From Cohnella lubricantis (GTDB lineage Bacteria > Bacillota > Bacilli > Paenibacillales > Paenibacillaceae): a DNA stretch of 60,777 nucleotides. Every line of letters starts with the position of its first letter. Within the stretch, counting starts at the first letter, position 1. Positions 40,704-51,770 of the stretch are shown here, one piece after another. The notes beneath the pieces are model-generated. The model was not told the DNA's origin. It ran no database searches and saw nothing but the letters and a program-made list of their open reading frames with translations. The position numbers and the translations under genes are program-made. The DNA is taken from contig NZ_JACJVN010000001.1 in assembly GCF_014212015.1 (NCBI RefSeq), positions 1 through 60,777 on the forward strand, given 5' to 3'.

Positions 40704-41624
40704 TTAATCCTCCCAAGCCGCCCGATGATCGTCCTTCACGAGGTCAAGGGAAGCGGCGGCCGCATTGGCTTCGACCTGCTCCGGGCTCTTGCAGCCCGGG
40801 ATGACGCAGGTGACGGCCGGATGCTGCAGGCACCAAGCGAGCGCCCAGGTCGCCATGTCGACGCCTTCCGGCACCTCCGTCTTCGCGATCTCTTCCACTT
40901 GGCGGAGCTTCTCGTCGACGTCCGCACGATCGCGATTCTTCCGAACGTTGTCTTCAAAGACCGCTCCCGGCTTATACTTGCCGCTCAGATAGCCGCTCGC
41001 CAGCGGCACCCGGGCCAGAACGCCGAGATCCTGCTCGATGCAAGAAGGGAACACGGCTTCCTCCGGTTTCTTGTCCAACCGGTTATAGACGACTTGAATC
41101 GCCTTGGCGTTATATTCAGTCGCCTTAGCCGTCTGATGGATATTGTCATTGGCGCCGATCGAGATGCCGAGGTTGCGGATCTTGCCTGCTTCCACCTGCT
41201 TGTCCAGCATCGTCCACAGCTCGTCGTTATCGAACACCTCGTCCGGTCCCGAATGGAATTGGTAGAGGTCGATGTAATCGGTCTGCAGCGCCTTCAACGA
41301 TTCTTCCAGCTGCACGCGGATGGCGTCCGCGCTCCAAGCGTTCTCCCAATGGTCGTGCCAGCGATGGCCGAACTTGGAAGCGACGACCCAGTCTTCCCGC
41401 TTGCCGCGCTTTAAGTAATCGCCGATGAACGTCTCCGAACGGTGATGCGGCCCATAGCATTCTGCCGTATCCAGCAGGTTGATCCCAAGCGACTGGGCGC
41501 GGTCGAGAATCGCATCCACTTCGCGCTGGCTGAAGTCCTTGCCCCAATCCCCGCCGAACTGCCAAGTGCCGACCCCAACGACGGATACCTTCAACTCCGT
41601 GCTGCCTAACCGTCTGTACTTCAT
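40704..41624 (-). CDS. Aldo/keto reductase
   Basis: A 306-residue NADPH-dependent TIM-barrel oxidoreductase. The catalytic tetrad is visible: Asp and Tyr in NLLDTAECYG, Lys in VASKFGH and His in LYQFHSG. The cofactor-binding end is CVIPGCKSPEQVEANAAAAS. Start has GCGGAGGTG upstream. It lies alone; sequence does not give the substrate. Typical members reduce aldehydes or sugars. Confidence 0.93.
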   Translation of the reverse strand: MKYRRLGSTELKVSVVGVGTWQFGGDWGKDFSQREVDAILDRAQSLGINLLDTAECYGPHHRSETFIGDYLKRGKREDWVVASKFGHRWHDHWENAWSADAIRVQLEESLKALQTDYIDLYQFHSGPDEVFDNDELWTMLDKQVEAGKIRNLGISIGANDNIHQTAKATEYNAKAIQVVYNRLDKKPEEAVFPSCIEQDLGVLARVPLASGYLSGKYKPGAVFEDNVRKNRDRADVDEKLRQVEEIAKTEVPEGVDMATWALAWCLQHPAVTCVIPGCKSPEQVEANAAAASLDLVKDDHRAAWED

Positions 41625-41704
41625 ATGTGCACCTCCGCTTTCTGCTTAGTTAAGTTAAGTTATCTTCTCTTCCTACGATAGACCTTTGGCCGTGCAACTT
41701 CAAG

Positions 41705-41716
41705 CGAACGCGCGTT
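41705..41716. other. Palindrome in the AKR / hydrolase divergent gap
   Basis: GAACGCGCGTTC is a perfect 12-bp palindrome about 115 bp before the hydrolase gene. It could be an operator shared by the divergent genes. No clear promoter boxes were assigned in this 205-bp gap. Confidence 0.35.
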
Positions 41717-41829
41717 CACAACAAGATTATTGTACTGCCGGCAGGTTTGCGGCGGTGTGCAGGCGAACTCTTAGGGGAGACAACAAGTGACGCAGATCTA
41801 TCATTTTCGCATAGAAGAGGAGTAGTGAG

Positions 41830-42405
41830 ATGGCTGAAGTTCTTCTGTTCCATCATGCGCTTGGCGTGACGAAGGGTATGAACGTCTTCGCCGGGGAGCT
41901 CAGAGCTGGCGGGCATACCGTGCACGTTCCCGACCTGTTCGAGGGCCGTACGTTCGACTCGATTGAGGATGGCCTCGCTTATGTGACTGAGGTTGGGTTC
42001 GAAGAGATCATTGCACGCGGCGAACGGGCAGCGCTCGAGCTTCCGCGCGAGATCGTCTATGCGGGGTTCTCTCTCGGCGTGCTGCCGGCCCAGAAGCTTG
42101 CGCAGACACGCGAAGGCGCACGAGGCGCCTTGCTCTTCTACGCGTGTGTTACGCCCGCGATGCTCGGATCCCCCTGGCCGACAGGCATGCCGGTGCAGAT
42201 CCATGGCATGGACGCCGATCCGTTCTTCGTCGGCGAAGGCGATATCGAGGCGGCGCGCGAGCTCGCGGCATCCGAGCGGCATGGCGAGCTCTTCTTGTAC
42301 CCGGGCGATCAGCATTACTTCGCCGATAGCAGCTTGCCGTCTTATGACGCCGAAGCGACAGCGTTGCTGGTGGAACGCGTGCTGGAATTCCTACGATCGA
42401 AGTAG
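41830..42405 (+). CDS. Dienelactone hydrolase-family protein
   Basis: A 191-residue cytosolic alpha/beta hydrolase. The nucleophile is Ser in AGFSLGV, the acid is Asp near HGMDADPFF and the base is His in PGDQHYFADS. It is shorter than classical dienelactone hydrolases (about 230-240), and has Ser in place of their Cys, as in many DLH-like proteins of unknown substrate. Start has AGAGGAG upstream. Confidence 0.9.
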   Translation: MAEVLLFHHALGVTKGMNVFAGELRAGGHTVHVPDLFEGRTFDSIEDGLAYVTEVGFEEIIARGERAALELPREIVYAGFSLGVLPAQKLAQTREGARGALLFYACVTPAMLGSPWPTGMPVQIHGMDADPFFVGEGDIEAARELAASERHGELFLYPGDQHYFADSSLPSYDAEATALLVERVLEFLRSK

Positions 42406-42452
42406 CTTATCAGCAGATCACAACACGTTCATGGTCGAAAATGCACCTTCCG

Positions 42453-45400
42453 CTACGTCGCTTCCATCGACAGCAGCTCTAAGATATCCTCCTCCGTCAG
42501 AGCGGCAAGCGCCTCCTCGCCGGGTTGAATAACCTCTGCGATCAGCGTCTTCTTCCTCTGCTGCAGCTGGTGCATCTTCTCCTCCACAGTCCCCCGGGAG
42601 ACGAGCCGAATGACCTGCACAACCTTCTTCTGCCCGATGCGGTGCGCCCGATCCTCGGCCTGCTGCTCTACCGCGGGATTCCACCAGAGGTCGTACAGGA
42701 CGACGGTATCCGCGCCGGTCAGATTCAGTCCGGTCCCGCCGGCCTTCAGCGAGATGAGGAACAGATCGCGCTCTCCCTCGTTGAACCGATCGCACAGCTC
42801 CACGCGCTCGGAAGCCGGCGTGGAGCCGTCCAAGTAGAAGAACGGCACGCCGCGATATCCGAGCTCCTTCCCGATTATCCCGAGCATCTCGGTAAATTGC
42901 GAGAAGACGAGCATTCGCCTGCCTGCTTGGCGGCAGTCCTCGATCATCTCCAGCAATTGAGCCAGCTTGGCCGATCCGCCCGCATAATCTTCAACGAACA
43001 AGGCGGGATGGCAGCAGATCTGGCGCAGCCTTGTCAGCCCCGCTAGAATCCGGATGCGGCTTCTGCCGAAGCCTTCGTCGAGATGCTTGAGCGTCTCTTG
43101 CCGCAGCTTCGCCAGATAGGCGGCGTACAGCTTCTTCTGCTCCGGCAGCAGCTCCGATACCTGCATCGACTCGATCTTCTCCGGCAGTTCCCGAAGCACG
43201 TCCCGCTTCAGCCGCCGCAGCAGGAACGGACGCGCGCGCTTGGCGATCGCCTCCCGCGTCATCCCCCCGTACGCCTTGCGATCCGGATACAATCCCGGGA
43301 ATACCGCATCGAAGATCGACCAGAGCTCATCCAGCGAATTCTCGATGGGCGTGCCCGTGAGCGCGAACCGGTACTCGGCGCTCAGCGCCTTCACGGCCCT
43401 CGCCGTCTGGGTCGCATAATTCTTGAACGCCTGGGCCTCGTCCAGAATGAGCGTATGGAACGAGAGCTTGGCATATCGCGCGATATCCCGCCGCAGCAGC
43501 GGGTAGGAGACGATGACGGCGTCGGCCTCCTCCGCCGCGTTCAGAATCCTGGCGCGCTCGGATTTGTCCCCGTCGGCGATAACCGCCCGGAATCCCGGCG
43601 CGAATCGGCGAAGCTCACTCAGCCAGTTGTACATAAGCGAAGCAGGCGCGACGATGAGCGCAGGCTGTCTGCGAGCGCGAATCTCCGGCAGCACGGAGAC
43701 GAGATAGGCGATGCTCTGGATTGTCTTGCCCAGTCCCATATCGTCCGCCAAGATGCCGCCGAACCGATAATGCGCCAGCGTCTTCAGCCATTGATAGCCG
43801 AATTGCTGATAATCCCGCAGCACGGGAGCCAGCGCATCCGGGACGGCGAACTCCATGTGGTCCGGATTGCGGAGGCGCTCCAGCAGAAGGCGGATCGATC
43901 TGCCCAGGCGGACAAGCCCGCCCCGATCGCGGTCACGATCGCGCGCGTCCAGCAGATGAAGACCGCGTGCGGCAGGCAAGCGGAACTTGGATCCGACGAT
44001 CTCGCCGCGCGGCAGCGCGACTTCGTTGAGGAAGCGGATCATCTCCTGGAACTCCTCCGTCTCGAGCGGCATCAGCGCCCCGTCCGGGAGCCTATAGTAG
44101 CGCCGCTTCTCCTCCAGAGCTTGAATGATCCCTCGGATCTCCGACTCGGGGATGCCGTCCATCTCGAATCGGAACTCCAGCCAGTTCGTGCGCTCGTCGA
44201 GCTCCACCGAGACGTTCGGCGGCGGATTGCCGATATAGAGTCTCTCTTTGACGGCGGATGTAGCATAGATCCGCGCTAGCTTCTCCAATTGCGGTACAAC
44301 ATGGTGTAGAAAATCGTATTCGCTGTCTTCATCTTCCATGAAGTAGCTGCTCTCATTCCTGGCGAACCCGGCAGACTCGAGCAATTCCAGTATGCGCGTC
44401 TCCCGCTCGCCTTCGCGGACCAGTATGCGGCTCTCGCCTTGGCGTGCCCCCGCTCCCGCTTCCTCCAGCGGATTAATCACGATGTCGCCATATTGGAATT
44501 CCAGACCGACCAGCAGGCGGTCGCGAAGGCGGTCCAGATAGATTCGAGCTTCCAACGGCGCTCTCACCATCCGGTCCGATACGGTCCTCGAGATATGGAC
44601 CTCGCCTAGCTGCATCAAGCCGGGAACGACGCGCTCCATGAACGATTCCATCTGGCCCGGCGGGATGAGGATCCGATCCCTCTCGCCGCTTCTAAGAATC
44701 TTCTGCAGCTCGGCCAGCCGTCCGGCTCCCGCCGGTCTGAGCCGGAAGAAGCGGCCCTCCGACAGCGCCATGCTGTACGGCTCCATCATGAGCACGCCCT
44801 CCAGCCCCTGCACATCAAGCTGGAAGCCCTCTCCCTCAATCTGGTCGAAGGCGAACCGCAGCGGCAGCGGCTCCTCCGTCAGCTCAACGCCGTCATAGAT
44901 TCGTTCGCCATCGCTCACTTTGACTAGCGGAGCAGCCGCCAGCTTGGGAGCTATCGCTGCCCAAGCCTGCGGCGGAATCGGCAAGGTGCGTGTATCCGCG
45001 ACCTCGCCGGTGTACAGTGCGCCAACAGCTTCGCGTTGGAGCCGTTCGTCGCGGCGCACCTCGAGCAGCTGCAGAAGGATCGCCTCCGCTTCTGGCTCGA
45101 AGCAGTGCGAGGCGGGGTCGTAGGTGAAGTGCCTGGAGACGGCGAGAGCTTGTCCGCGCTCATAGCAGCCCAGAAGCTCCCTGATATCGGGCACGGCATA
45201 TGTCTTGCCGGGACCTGGCCCGACTCGCAGCTCGATCCCAAGCAAGCGCCTCCGCGGTCCGCTTCGATAAGGCGCGACCGTGAACTCGGCCGCCAACTGC
45301 TCCCGGGATTCGAAGCGGCTGCGGACGCCGCTTGAGGGACGGGGCTCGCGTTTGAACAGCTCGAGCACACGGCTCGCGATCCGGCTATCTTCGGCTCCCG

Positions 45401-45755
45401 GGAGCTCGAATCCCTCCGGCTCTCCCCTTCTCTGCTCTCCGATCCGCCGCTCTTCCAAGAGCCGCAGCAGAGCGGCGGCGACATGCTTGCAATAAGTGTC
45501 GAATGAGAAGCCCGCAGAGCAGACACACTCCGCTTGCAACAGTTCGTCGCCCTGCAAGGCCAACGTGACGCGGCAGTTGCCGTTATCCTTAATGGCCGCG
45601 TCATACAAGGTCCGCCCGCCGCTCATCTCCGAGAGCGCCAGCGACACCTTGCCCGCACGGCAATACGCCTCTCCCTTCCGATAAGCGGTCTCGCCGCATA
45701 GCGATCTTATGGCTCGCTCATTTAAGGCAGGCTTGCCCGCGCTTCGTCCGTTCAT
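42453..45755 (-). CDS. SWIM zinc-finger SNF2-family helicase
   Basis: A DNA-dependent ATPase of about 1100 residues that probably remodels or translocates on nucleic acid. An N-terminal SWIM finger (Cys78, Cys80, Cys90, His92) is followed by about 480 residues without clear motifs. The SNF2 core holds Walker A DDMGLGKTIQS (Lys near 677), DEAQAFKN, the C-terminal helicase motifs SLKAGGTGLNLTGAD and QAEDRAHRIGQ. AGGAGG stands 3 bases before the ATG at 45758 and 6 before the adjacent ATG at 45755; the latter is preferred. The start overlaps the ArsR-type gene by 38 bp, so they are coupled. Bacterial members are of unsettled function. Confidence 0.93.
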   Translation of the reverse strand: MNGRSAGKPALNERAIRSLCGETAYRKGEAYCRAGKVSLALSEMSGGRTLYDAAIKDNGNCRVTLALQGDELLQAECVCSAGFSFDTYCKHVAAALLRLLEERRIGEQRRGEPEGFELPGAEDSRIASRVLELFKREPRPSSGVRSRFESREQLAAEFTVAPYRSGPRRRLLGIELRVGPGPGKTYAVPDIRELLGCYERGQALAVSRHFTYDPASHCFEPEAEAILLQLLEVRRDERLQREAVGALYTGEVADTRTLPIPPQAWAAIAPKLAAAPLVKVSDGERIYDGVELTEEPLPLRFAFDQIEGEGFQLDVQGLEGVLMMEPYSMALSEGRFFRLRPAGAGRLAELQKILRSGERDRILIPPGQMESFMERVVPGLMQLGEVHISRTVSDRMVRAPLEARIYLDRLRDRLLVGLEFQYGDIVINPLEEAGAGARQGESRILVREGERETRILELLESAGFARNESSYFMEDEDSEYDFLHHVVPQLEKLARIYATSAVKERLYIGNPPPNVSVELDERTNWLEFRFEMDGIPESEIRGIIQALEEKRRYYRLPDGALMPLETEEFQEMIRFLNEVALPRGEIVGSKFRLPAARGLHLLDARDRDRDRGGLVRLGRSIRLLLERLRNPDHMEFAVPDALAPVLRDYQQFGYQWLKTLAHYRFGGILADDMGLGKTIQSIAYLVSVLPEIRARRQPALIVAPASLMYNWLSELRRFAPGFRAVIADGDKSERARILNAAEEADAVIVSYPLLRRDIARYAKLSFHTLILDEAQAFKNYATQTARAVKALSAEYRFALTGTPIENSLDELWSIFDAVFPGLYPDRKAYGGMTREAIAKRARPFLLRRLKRDVLRELPEKIESMQVSELLPEQKKLYAAYLAKLRQETLKHLDEGFGRSRIRILAGLTRLRQICCHPALFVEDYAGGSAKLAQLLEMIEDCRQAGRRMLVFSQFTEMLGIIGKELGYRGVPFFYLDGSTPASERVELCDRFNEGERDLFLISLKAGGTGLNLTGADTVVLYDLWWNPAVEQQAEDRAHRIGQKKVVQVIRLVSRGTVEEKMHQLQQRKKTLIAEVIQPGEEALAALTEEDILELLSMEAT

Positions 45756-46701
45756 CATGCGCCTCCTCTCTATGCAGCCTGGAATCCGTGGTTTTTGAAT
45801 TATACACTCTCACCACAATATCCTTGTCATGATTGCCGAATCCGGCGCCATAGAGCGTCAGCCCACCTACGTGCTCAGCGTCGCCATCTACCGTATATCG
45901 CAAGGTCCAGAAGGGTTCCTCCAGCCGCAAGTCTTCGATCGATACATCCGACAGCGGCTCCCCGTCCATGAATGTGCCGTTCGCGTTCACGCGAATCGTC
46001 TTCCATAAGCCGTACTGGTTGACCTCTCTCTGCCACCAGTCCGGCGTGTACTTCCCGCGAGCCGCTCGACCGAAGTCGGCAGGACTGGTCCATGTGCCAA
46101 GCGACACGCCATTGAACACGAAGCGGATGTCCGACAGCCAGTGGTCGCTGAGACCCGGCGCTTCCGAGGCGATCTCCATGGAGATCTCGATCTCCTCCGC
46201 TCTCTCGCCCGCAAGCAAATAATTCGGCGTCTTATACTCGACATAACCTTGTCCGAACCACAGGATCGCCGCATTGACACGTTCGGGATCTAGAAAATAA
46301 CGCGGATCGTCGAACTGGCCAATTATCTGCTCTTTCGTTGCCAGCCCGCATGTAGGGAACACTTCGAACGCCGTATAATGCCCGACAGGAATCGTCTGCT
46401 CGCGATAGGAACGGGCCGATCTCGTTAACGGAAGTTCAATCTCAATCATGCTTTGCTTGAGGCTGCATAGCTTGTGCGTTCCTCCGTTCCGCCGGACTCT
46501 GCGGCAACCGATCAGCTCCGCCTGCTCCAACTTCCTCAAATGCATCGTGACAATGGCCGGACTGAGCCCCAGACAGGCGGCAATCTCCTTCACATTCATC
46601 TCTTCCGATGCAATCATCTCCATGATTCTCCACCTGACATCGCTGGCTAGAGCATCATAGAGCGCCATATATTTAGGGTCTCCGTTCGCCCTGATCCCCA
46701 T
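45718..46701 (-). CDS. ArsR-type winged-helix regulator with large C-terminal domain
   Basis: A 327-residue regulator, about three times the usual ArsR length. Residues about 8-85 are the winged helix (LYDALASDVRWRIMEMIASE, then AACLGLSPAIVTMHLRKLEQ). The metal-binding ELCVCDL motif of metal sensors is absent. Residues about 110-310 form a beta-rich domain (ISMEIASEAPGL, then DIRFVFNGVSLGTWTSPADFG) that looks like a carbohydrate- or galactose-binding sandwich, so a sugar ligand is plausible. It is divergent from the GH51 gene and a palindrome lies between them. The last codons overlap the SNF2 gene. Confidence 0.88.
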   Translation of the reverse strand: MGIRANGDPKYMALYDALASDVRWRIMEMIASEEMNVKEIAACLGLSPAIVTMHLRKLEQAELIGCRRVRRNGGTHKLCSLKQSMIEIELPLTRSARSYREQTIPVGHYTAFEVFPTCGLATKEQIIGQFDDPRYFLDPERVNAAILWFGQGYVEYKTPNYLLAGERAEEIEISMEIASEAPGLSDHWLSDIRFVFNGVSLGTWTSPADFGRAARGKYTPDWWQREVNQYGLWKTIRVNANGTFMDGEPLSDVSIEDLRLEEPFWTLRYTVDGDAEHVGGLTLYGAGFGNHDKDIVVRVYNSKTTDSRLHREEAHDERTKRGQACLK

Positions 46702-46790
46702 CTCTTGTCATCTCCCCTCTTCTTGAAATTATATAAATATAAATCTATTGCAACTTTTTCGGATTATCAATTTATATTATTGCAAATCAA

Positions 46791-46807
46791 TAAACAACTG
46801 TTGTTTA
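46791..46807. promoter_or_regulatory. Candidate operator between ArsR-type and GH51 genes
   Basis: TAAACAAC-T-GTTGTTTA is a perfect 8-bp inverted repeat in the AT-rich gap, 64 bp before the GH51 start and 90 bp before the regulator start. It is the best candidate site for the ArsR-type regulator. Confidence 0.55.
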
Positions 46808-46822
46808 ATCACCTTAGGATGA

Positions 46823-48382
<1,560 letters not shown>

Positions 48383-48420
48383 CCGCGGCATCCGACGCTC
48401 TTCCCGGATGCGTGAAGTAG

Positions 48421-48456
48421 AGCAAAGAATCCCTTGCTGCCGCAAGGGGTTCTGCT
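48421..48456 (+). terminator. Terminator of the GH51 gene
   Basis: AGAATCCCTTGC/GCAAGGGGTTCT (one mismatch) with a TGCC loop, extended by AGCA/TGCT, is followed by GTTTATTC. It lies about 40 bp after the stop codon. Confidence 0.75.
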
Positions 48457-48570
48457 GTTTATTCACACTTATGTGCTAACCGTTATGAATGAGACAAATA
48501 AGCACCAAATCAAAGGGGTATTACAACTCCGGTAATTTTGCCATTAATAGAAATTGTTTTCATTACAAAG

Positions 48571-48610
48571 AAGCCTTGATAGACCAGGATTCTAGTCCAT
48601 CAAGGCTTTT
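48571..48610. terminator. Terminator at the end of the ABC operon (probably bidirectional)
   Basis: AAGCCTTGAT/ATCAAGGCTT is a perfect 10-bp stem plus a short inner stem. TTTT follows on the plus strand and CTTTGTAATG on the minus strand. The 115 bp between this hairpin and the GH51 terminator show no gene. Confidence 0.75.
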
Positions 48611-48659
48611 GTAACTCATCTCAATTATAGCCGTTACTCACAGTTTATGCGCGATACCG

Positions 48660-49940
48660 TCACACCTTATAAGCCTTCATCGCCTTGATCAATTCCTTCA
48701 CCGACGGCCGCTTGCCGTACATGAGCACGCCGGTGCGGTAGATCTTCGCCGACAGCCAGCCGAGCAAGAGTACGCTTGCGGCGAGGATACCGATCGACAG
48801 GACGACCTCCCACCAAGCCGGATTCGCGAGGCCGATGCGCATGAACATGATGAACGGCGAGAAGAACGGGATGAACGAGCAGACCGTGACGAGCGAGCTG
48901 TCCGGATGCGTCATGCTGAAGATGGCGATGTAGAAGCCCGCCAGCGTGATGAGTGTGATCGGCATGACTGCCTGGCCGAGGTCCTCGGTCTTGCTGACGA
49001 TGGAGCCAACCGCCGCGAACAGCATCGCGTACAGGAAGAAGCCGATCAGATAGAAGACGATGGCGAAGATAATCATGTTCGGCTCGATCGAATCCAACCG
49101 AATGCCGAGCGATTGCAAGGAAGCCTGGTTCTGCGGCAATGCCAGATTAATGACCGCCGCTCCGACGATGACAACCAGCTGCAGCAGGCCGACAAGGAAC
49201 GTGCCGAGCACTTTGCCGAACAGCTGCTTCAGCGGCGAGACGCTGGTCACGATAATCTCCATGACGCGCGAGCTCTTCTCCGCCGTAATCTCGGTCGCGA
49301 TCAGCTGTCCCGTGATCATCGTCGACATGAACAGCAGAATGAGTACGACGTAGGTTAAGCCAATCGCCGTTCCTTGCTCCTCCGCCGTCTTGCCATTGGC
49401 GTTGTCGCTAATCTGTACGCTCTCCAGCTGAACCGGGTCGAACAGCTTCGACAGCTGCGCCTGCGTCAGGTTCGCTTCCTTCACCGCCTGCTCGGTCTTG
49501 ACCTCGCGCAGACCGGTGCCGAGCGCCTCGGCCGTGCCGGAATCCAGCATTTTCTTCGAATAATAAGTGACGTTCGGGAAGCCTGCTTCTTCGTTCTCGG
49601 TGAAGGTCAGATACCCGCGGATCTTCTTGTCCGTGATCGCTTGCTTCAAAGCGGCGGTCTGCTCATCCGGCGTTCCGGAAGCCTCAATCGGCACGAGCTG
49701 CGCCTTCGGCTCCTCTTGTCCAGCGAAGTACGCCTCCAGACCGCTGATAATATCCGCTTGCTCTCCAACTGCATAGCCGATCTTCTTCGGACCGCCGCCG
49801 GAAGCGAACTTATCGAGGAACGTCGGCACGTTCGCCGCCACCACCATCAGCAGCGCGAGTACGATCGTCGTAATGACGAAGGCGCGGTTGCGAAGCTTAT
49901 TCTTCATCGTGAAGGACATAACAGTCCACATGCTATTCAT
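48660..49940 (-). CDS. ABC-2 type exporter permease (NatB-like)
   Basis: A 426-residue inner-membrane protein with one N-terminal helix (AFVITTIVLALLMVVAANVP), a large extracytoplasmic domain (about 50-165), and five or more C-terminal helices. EKSSRVMEIIVTSVSP is typical of NatB-type sodium or drug efflux permeases. ATG at 49940 has TAGGTGA upstream; a GTG at 49949 is also in frame. It overlaps the end of its ATPase gene, showing coupling. Last gene of the five-gene operon. Confidence 0.9.
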   Translation of the reverse strand: MNSMWTVMSFTMKNKLRNRAFVITTIVLALLMVVAANVPTFLDKFASGGGPKKIGYAVGEQADIISGLEAYFAGQEEPKAQLVPIEASGTPDEQTAALKQAITDKKIRGYLTFTENEEAGFPNVTYYSKKMLDSGTAEALGTGLREVKTEQAVKEANLTQAQLSKLFDPVQLESVQISDNANGKTAEEQGTAIGLTYVVLILLFMSTMITGQLIATEITAEKSSRVMEIIVTSVSPLKQLFGKVLGTFLVGLLQLVVIVGAAVINLALPQNQASLQSLGIRLDSIEPNMIIFAIVFYLIGFFLYAMLFAAVGSIVSKTEDLGQAVMPITLITLAGFYIAIFSMTHPDSSLVTVCSFIPFFSPFIMFMRIGLANPAWWEVVLSIGILAASVLLLGWLSAKIYRTGVLMYGKRPSVKELIKAMKAYKV

Positions 49941-50838
49941 GGCGTTCACCTACCGTTCGGATAAAGATCTCATTGAGCGTTGGCTCCATCAATTCGAACT
50001 TGCGGATCGTTCCTTGCGACAGCGCATGGCTCAATACCCGCTGCGCGACATCCGGCGACTGCACCTTCAGCTCATAGCCTTCGTGCTCATGACGCTGCAC
50101 CTCCGTCACTCCTGGAATCGACGCCAGCCCTTCGATGGACTTGTCGGCCGCCAGCACGACCCGCTCCAGCGGGAACTTCGACTTGATCGACTTGATCGAG
50201 CCCTGCAGCACGGGATTCGATCGGTGCATGATCGTGATGTTGCGGCACAGCTCTTCGACGTGCTCCATCCGGTGCGTCGAGAACAGGATGCTCGCGCCTT
50301 CATCCCGCAGTTCCTTCACTGTCGACTTCAGCAGCTCGACGTTGACGGGGTCCAATCCGCTGAAGGCTTCGTCTAGAATGAGGATTTTCGGCCGATGGAT
50401 AATGGCGGCAATGAACTGGATCTTCTGCTGATTGCCCTTCGACAGCTCTTCGACCTTCTTATTGTAGTATTCCGGGATGTCGAAGCGCTTCAGCCACTTC
50501 TTCAGGTTATCGTCGGCATCTTTGCGCGCCATCCCCCGAAGCTGCGCGAGATAGATGATCTGGTCGCTCACTCGAATCTTCGGGTACATGCCTCGCTCTT
50601 CCGGCAAGTAGCCCAGCATGCTGAGCTGCTCCTGGCTGTAGGGCTTGCCGAAGTAGCGAATGGATCCTTCATCAGGCGCAATCAAGCCAAGCACCATCCG
50701 CATCGTGGTCGTCTTGCCAGCGCCGTTGGCGCCCAGCAGGCCGTAAATCTCCCCTTCGGCCACCTCCAGCCCGATGCCGTTCACGGCGGTCTTGTCGCCG
50801 TATTGCTTCACTACATTTTCGATCACTAACGGATTCAT
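49933..50838 (-). CDS. ABC transporter ATP-binding protein (NatA-like)
   Basis: A 301-residue ATPase. Walker A GANGAGKTT, signature LSKGNQQKIQ, Walker B ILILDEAFSGLDP and the His switch STHRMEHVE are all present, so it should be active. The NQQ form of the signature is common in NatA-like exporters. The C-terminal 80 residues form the DUF4162-type extension. ATG at 50838 overlaps the upstream ATPase stop as ATGA and has GGGGAGGAA upstream. It pairs with the NatB-like permease. Confidence 0.93.
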   Translation of the reverse strand: MNPLVIENVVKQYGDKTAVNGIGLEVAEGEIYGLLGANGAGKTTTMRMVLGLIAPDEGSIRYFGKPYSQEQLSMLGYLPEERGMYPKIRVSDQIIYLAQLRGMARKDADDNLKKWLKRFDIPEYYNKKVEELSKGNQQKIQFIAAIIHRPKILILDEAFSGLDPVNVELLKSTVKELRDEGASILFSTHRMEHVEELCRNITIMHRSNPVLQGSIKSIKSKFPLERVVLAADKSIEGLASIPGVTEVQRHEHEGYELKVQSPDVAQRVLSHALSQGTIRKFELMEPTLNEIFIRTVGERHE

Positions 50839-51770
50839 CTTCTCGCTTCCTCCCCACGAATAAGACAACCTAGTATCTCTTCCAATTCCATCCGCTGTTT
50901 GGACAGAATCTGATAGCCTTGTGAGCTCAAGAACGCCTCTGCGTCGTCTGCGCGGTCCGTCTCCACTTGATAGATGCCAGGCGCCGATCTAATCCAGCCC
51001 TGCACTCCCGGCACCCGCTTCAGATCGCTCTCTGCCGACGCGCCCTCCTGCGCCGACAAGACGATCGTCCGCCAGCTGTCGAACAGCGCGTCCTTCTCAT
51101 AGAATCCTAACGGCCTCCCTCGATGGAGGAAAAGAATATAGTCCGCCAGCCGCTTCACCTCGTCTGGTATGTGCGAGGCGATCACGATCGTGCGATCCCC
51201 CTGCTCCATGAAGCGGCGAAGCTCGGCCAGCATCGTCTGCCACGCGAACGGATCAAGTCCGCTGGACGGCTCGTCAAGCAGCAGCAGCTCCGGATTAGGC
51301 GCCAGCACGCAGGCGAGCTCGACCTTGCGCCGCATCCCCTTGGACAGCTTCCGCAGCTTGTCTGAGCTCTCCGCGTCGAAGCTGCGCAGCAGCTTGCGAT
51401 AGCGGCTCCAATCCCAGCTCGGATACCACCTCGAGGCGAAGCGGGCTTTCTCCTCGGCGGTCAGCGAATTCTCATAGGCATGCGGCAGCTCGGCCAGATA
51501 ACCGATTCGCCGCTTGAGCTCCACATCCGCATCAGCGTCTGCGGCGGGCTTGCCGAGCAGCTCAACTTGGCCTTGGTCATACGGCTCCATATTCAGGAGC
51601 AGCCGGAACAGCGTGCTCTTCCCAGAGCCGTTCGCTCCGACAACGGCGGTCACGTACCCGGCCGGAATGTCCAGGTCGAGCGGGCCTAACGTGAACGCCT
51701 GCCGCTGGATCGTGACTTGGCGAAGCGAGAAGGCCGCTGCCGTCCTTGGCTCCGCACTCCAATCGATCAT
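50835..51770 (-). CDS. ABC transporter ATP-binding protein (YtrB-like)
   Basis: A 311-residue ATPase with Walker A GANGSGKST, signature LSKGMRRKVEL, Walker B LLLLDEPSSGLDP and His switch SHIPDEV. ATG at 51770 overlaps the GntR stop as ATGA and has GAGAGGGGG upstream. Its location behind a YtrA-type regulator suggests it works with the membrane protein encoded at 52202. Confidence 0.92.
   Translation of the reverse strand: MIDWSAEPRTAAAFSLRQVTIQRQAFTLGPLDLDIPAGYVTAVVGANGSGKSTLFRLLLNMEPYDQGQVELLGKPAADADADVELKRRIGYLAELPHAYENSLTAEEKARFASRWYPSWDWSRYRKLLRSFDAESSDKLRKLSKGMRRKVELACVLAPNPELLLLDEPSSGLDPFAWQTMLAELRRFMEQGDRTIVIASHIPDEVKRLADYILFLHRGRPLGFYEKDALFDSWRTIVLSAQEGASAESDLKRVPGVQGWIRSAPGIYQVETDRADDAEAFLSSQGYQILSKQRMELEEILGCLIRGEEARR

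Noticed and set aside
41716..42315. Minus-strand open frame opposite the dienelactone hydrolase gene
   Set aside because: The plus-strand protein has a full catalytic triad and ribosome site; the minus frame has neither.
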